Assembly: GCF_014643455.1 (NCBI RefSeq)
Contig: NZ_BMJM01000002.1
Span: forward strand, 354,437-418,436
Direction of reading: 5' to 3'
Length of the DNA stretch: 64,000 nt
From: Sandarakinorhabdus glacialis
GTDB taxonomy: Bacteria > Pseudomonadota > Alphaproteobacteria > Sphingomonadales > Sphingomonadaceae
Shown here: positions 60,450 to 64,000 of the stretch, in pieces
Layout: every line of letters begins with the position of its first letter
Numbering within the stretch: position 1 is the stretch's first letter
Translations under genes and position numbers: made by a program
The notes under the pieces: model-generated
The model's input: the letters and a program-made list of their open reading frames with translations, nothing else
The model's database searches: none
Told to the model about the DNA's origin: nothing

Positions 60450-60608
60450 ATGTTGCTCAACATCATCATCACTCTGATCATCGTCGGTGTCCTGCTTTGG
60501 CTGATCAACACCTACCTGCCAATGGATGCCAAGATCAAAAGCATCCTCAACATCGTCGTCGTGATCGCGGTGATCATCTATCTCGTCCGCTTGCTGGGCC
60601 TGATCTAA
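60450..60608 (+). CDS. Thivi_2564-type small membrane protein
   Basis: A 52-residue protein almost entirely two hydrophobic helices: LLNIIITLIIVGVLLWLINT and SILNIVVVIAVIIYLVRLLG, joined by YLPMDAKIK. It matches the Thivi_2564 family of unknown function. CGGAG lies before the ATG. The likely start is 60450 rather than an in-frame codon 27 bases earlier. Confidence 0.85.
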   Translation: MLLNIIITLIIVGVLLWLINTYLPMDAKIKSILNIVVVIAVIIYLVRLLGLI

Positions 60609-60681
60609 CCCTGTTTCCCGCGCCTGGTAACAGGCGCCGCGACACCGCCGCCCTTGCTGCCCCCGCGCAGCAAGGGCAAAG

Positions 60682-61431
60682 GTGCGTCCCGTGACCGACA
60701 CCGCCCTCCTCGCCATCATCGCTGCGCAAGTCACCGCGATCGTAATCCTCCGCTACTTCGCGACCTCCGGCGGCTTCGCCTGGCTCACCGCCCGCCGCGG
60801 CATAACCGCCGGCCCCCGCGACGAAGTCCGCCGCCGCAAGCAGGTCGCCGCCGAGATCCGCTGGTCGCTCACCGCCGCCATCATCTACGGCATCCCCGCC
60901 GGCCTCATGCTCGGCGCCTGGCACCTCTTCGGCCTCACCCGCATCACCACCGCGATCACCCCCGCCGCCGTCCTCTGGTGGCTCCCCAACATCGCCCTCT
61001 ACCTCTTCGTCCACGACACCTGGTTCTACTGGACCCACCGCGCGATGCACGCCCCTGCCCTGTTCAAGCGCGTTCACGCCGTCCACCACGCTTCCAAGCC
61101 CCCCACCGCCTGGGCCGCGATGAGCTTCCACCCTTGGGAATCGCTCTCCGGAGCCCTCCTCATCCCCGCCCTCGCCTTCCTGATCCCCATCCACGTCAGC
61201 GCCCTCGCCGTCGTCCTCACCATCGCTACGGTAATGGGCGTCACCAACCACATGGGCTGGGAGATGTTCCCCCAGCGCTGGGTAAACGGCTGGTTCGGCC
61301 GCCACGTCATCACCGCCAGCCACCACGAGAACCACCACCAGCGCTACACCTGCAACTACGGGCTCTACTTCCGCTTCTGGGACCAATTCTGCGGCACCGA
61401 CAAAGGCCTGGCCCGCTTTCCCTCCCCCTAG
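60682..61431 (+). CDS. Sterol desaturase/fatty acid hydroxylase family membrane protein
   Basis: A 249-residue di-iron membrane oxygenase. The histidine boxes are HDTWFYWTHRAMH, HAVHH and HHENHHQRY, among four or so hydrophobic helices. The family hydroxylates or desaturates lipids or carotenoids; the substrate is unknown here. The start is a GTG (60682, or 60691 with AAAGG 8 bases upstream). The stop TAG lies inside an intergenic palindrome. Confidence 0.9.
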   Translation: MRPVTDTALLAIIAAQVTAIVILRYFATSGGFAWLTARRGITAGPRDEVRRRKQVAAEIRWSLTAAIIYGIPAGLMLGAWHLFGLTRITTAITPAAVLWWLPNIALYLFVHDTWFYWTHRAMHAPALFKRVHAVHHASKPPTAWAAMSFHPWESLSGALLIPALAFLIPIHVSALAVVLTIATVMGVTNHMGWEMFPQRWVNGWFGRHVITASHHENHHQRYTCNYGLYFRFWDQFCGTDKGLARFPSP

Positions 61432-61480
61432 AGGGGGGAGGTCGAGAGACGGCCCTTCGGCCGGCCCGGGTGGGGGTGTC
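61420..61480. repeat. Intergenic palindromic repeat, CCTAGG-centred type
   Basis: CCCTCCCCCTAGAGGGGGGA, then GGTCGAGAGACGGCCCTTCG and CCCGGGTGGGGGTG. Second copy of the element at 9199. It provides the last codons and stop of the desaturase-like gene. Confidence 0.7.
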
Positions 61481-61540
61481 GCCCCTCGCCAATAAAAGCC
61501 AAGTTGACCCCACCCCCCAACCTCCTACAATACGCCTAAG

Positions 61541-63524
<1,984 letters not shown>

Positions 63525-63530
63525 CCTCTG

Positions 63531-63571
63531 CTCCCCTCCCTTCTTCAAGGGAGGGGCTGGGGGGTGGGTGA
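63531..63571. repeat. Intergenic palindromic repeat, CCCTCCC...GGGAGGGG type
   Basis: CTCCCCTCCCTTCTTCAAGG followed by GAGGGGCTGGGGGGTGGGTG. Close copy of the element at 19072. First of three repeats in the 422-base gap 63525-63946. Confidence 0.7.
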
Positions 63572-63609
63572 GTCTTCCGGCAGATCTGTGTCCTCCGGGA
63601 AAGCACACT

Positions 63610-63648
63610 TCCCCCTCCCTACTTCTAGGGAGGGGCGGGGGAGGGTAT
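63610..63648. repeat. Intergenic palindromic repeat, CCCTCCC...GGGAGGGG type
   Basis: TCCCCCTCCCTACTTCTAGG followed by GAGGGGCGGGGGAGGGTAT. Another copy, 38 bases after the previous one. Confidence 0.65.
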
Positions 63649-63679
63649 GTCCAGCCAAGCCAAACCCCACCAGCAATAG

Positions 63680-63740
63680 CCCCTCTCCCCTTGCGGGAGA
63701 GGGCGACTCGCCCCTTCGGCGAGCGGGGTGAGGGGTGGGC
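63680..63740. repeat. Intergenic palindromic repeat, CCCTCTCCCC type
   Basis: CCCCTCTCCCCTTGCGGGAG, then AGGGCGACTCGCCCCTTCGG and CGAGCGGGGTGAGGGGTGGG. Copy of the element at 20766. Confidence 0.7.
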
Positions 63741-63882
63741 GCAAACTGAGGCTCCGGCAGCCGGGGTGCAAACTCCTGAGCCCGACTTCCTTCTCCCCTG
63801 AACAAATTATCGACAACTTGCGACGTCAACTGACACACCGATCAATTAATAAGTCTATCGAATTGTTGACGTAGCAAACCCC

Positions 63883-63904
63883 AGTAATTAAAGTTGTAAT
63901 TACT
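63883..63904. repeat. AT-rich inverted repeat near right edge
   Basis: AGTAATTA, spacer AAGTTG, TAATTACT: perfect 8-bp arms within an AT-rich stretch (about 63790-63945) that contrasts with the rest of the window. It lies 42 bases before the transposase-like start and may be an operator or part of a mobile-element end. Confidence 0.5.
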
Positions 63905-63946
63905 CACCCCCTTGCCAAACCGGGCTGTCCGTGATTCATCCTTTCC

Positions 63947-64000
63947 ATGAATCGCGAGGATCTTGAGGGGCTTACGAAACCTGAGTTGATTGATCTGGTG
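63947..64000 (+). CDS. Start of a probable IS66-type transposase (runs off right edge)
   Basis: Only 18 codons are visible: MNREDLEGLTKPELIDLV. A Leu/Lys start of the form 'L(S/T)K-x-ELI-x-LV' is typical of the N terminus of IS66-family transposases (the coiled-coil lead before LRLQ). The AT-rich upstream DNA fits an acquired element. With so few residues this is a tentative call. Confidence 0.4.
   Translation, partial: MNREDLEGLTKPELIDLV

Overview
The window is a chromosomal segment of a GC-rich alphaproteobacterium, most likely a member of the Sphingomonadales. Support comes from the LexA-type operator GAAC-N7-GAAC before recA, the gene order serC-serA-hisZ-purA, the CckA-like hybrid kinase beside recA, a TonB-dependent receptor with the TonB box style of sphingomonads, a two-component (E1/E2/E3) 2-oxoglutarate dehydrogenase cluster next to sucCD and mdh, and many short palindromic intergenic repeats of the kind common in that order. 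Most of the window is core metabolism and is densely packed, with frequent ATGA or TGATG overlaps.

Layout. 1-7 kb (minus): partial alaS, a methyltransferase, recA, a cckA-like kinase, a sulfite-oxidase-like enzyme, smpB, dapA. 7-13 kb: a lytic transglycosylase, PPK2, aspS and rnd. 13-18 kb: an AmpR-type regulator divergent from a class A beta-lactamase, and a TonB receptor. 18-25 kb (plus): serC (with a structured leader), serA, hisZ, purA, then two tandem SNase-DUF1294 fusion genes. 25-37.5 kb (minus): TRIC-type channel, lpdA, sucB, sucA, sucD, sucC, a small lipoprotein, bioB, mdh, zapE, thioesterase. 37.8-41.8 kb (minus): sdhC-sdhD-sdhA-[SLATT-like gene broken by a TAG]-sdhB. 42-51.6 kb: ispG, NUDIX, an EF-hand protein, a ThDP enzyme, hydroxybutyrate dehydrogenase, a frameshifted patatin, an FKBP and a frameshifted dienelactone hydrolase. 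51.6-60 kb: tRNA-Lys, folK, a family 5-like uracil-DNA glycosylase coupled to a YqaJ-type nuclease, aguB-aguA-M28 peptidase, rlmE, a Ppx/GppA phosphatase. 60-64 kb: tRNA-Gln, a tRNA 3' fragment, a sterol-desaturase-like protein, a TPP riboswitch with thiC, a repeat cluster, and an AT-rich edge that appears to start an IS66-like transposase.

How the genes work together. The 25-41 kb block encodes half of the TCA cycle (2-oxoglutarate to oxaloacetate) in two adjacent clusters. serC/serA make serine; aguA/aguB convert agmatine to putrescine precursors; smpB, alaS, aspS, rlmE and the tRNAs belong to translation. recA, the UDG/YqaJ pair and possibly the SNase fusions concern nucleic acids.

The most unusual items are the SLATT-type membrane effector gene inserted between sdhA and sdhB and interrupted by a single in-frame amber codon; the tandem SNase-DUF1294 fusions, of which the second has lost the catalytic residues; the UDG-YqaJ nuclease operon; and two one-base frameshifts only 1.5 kb apart.
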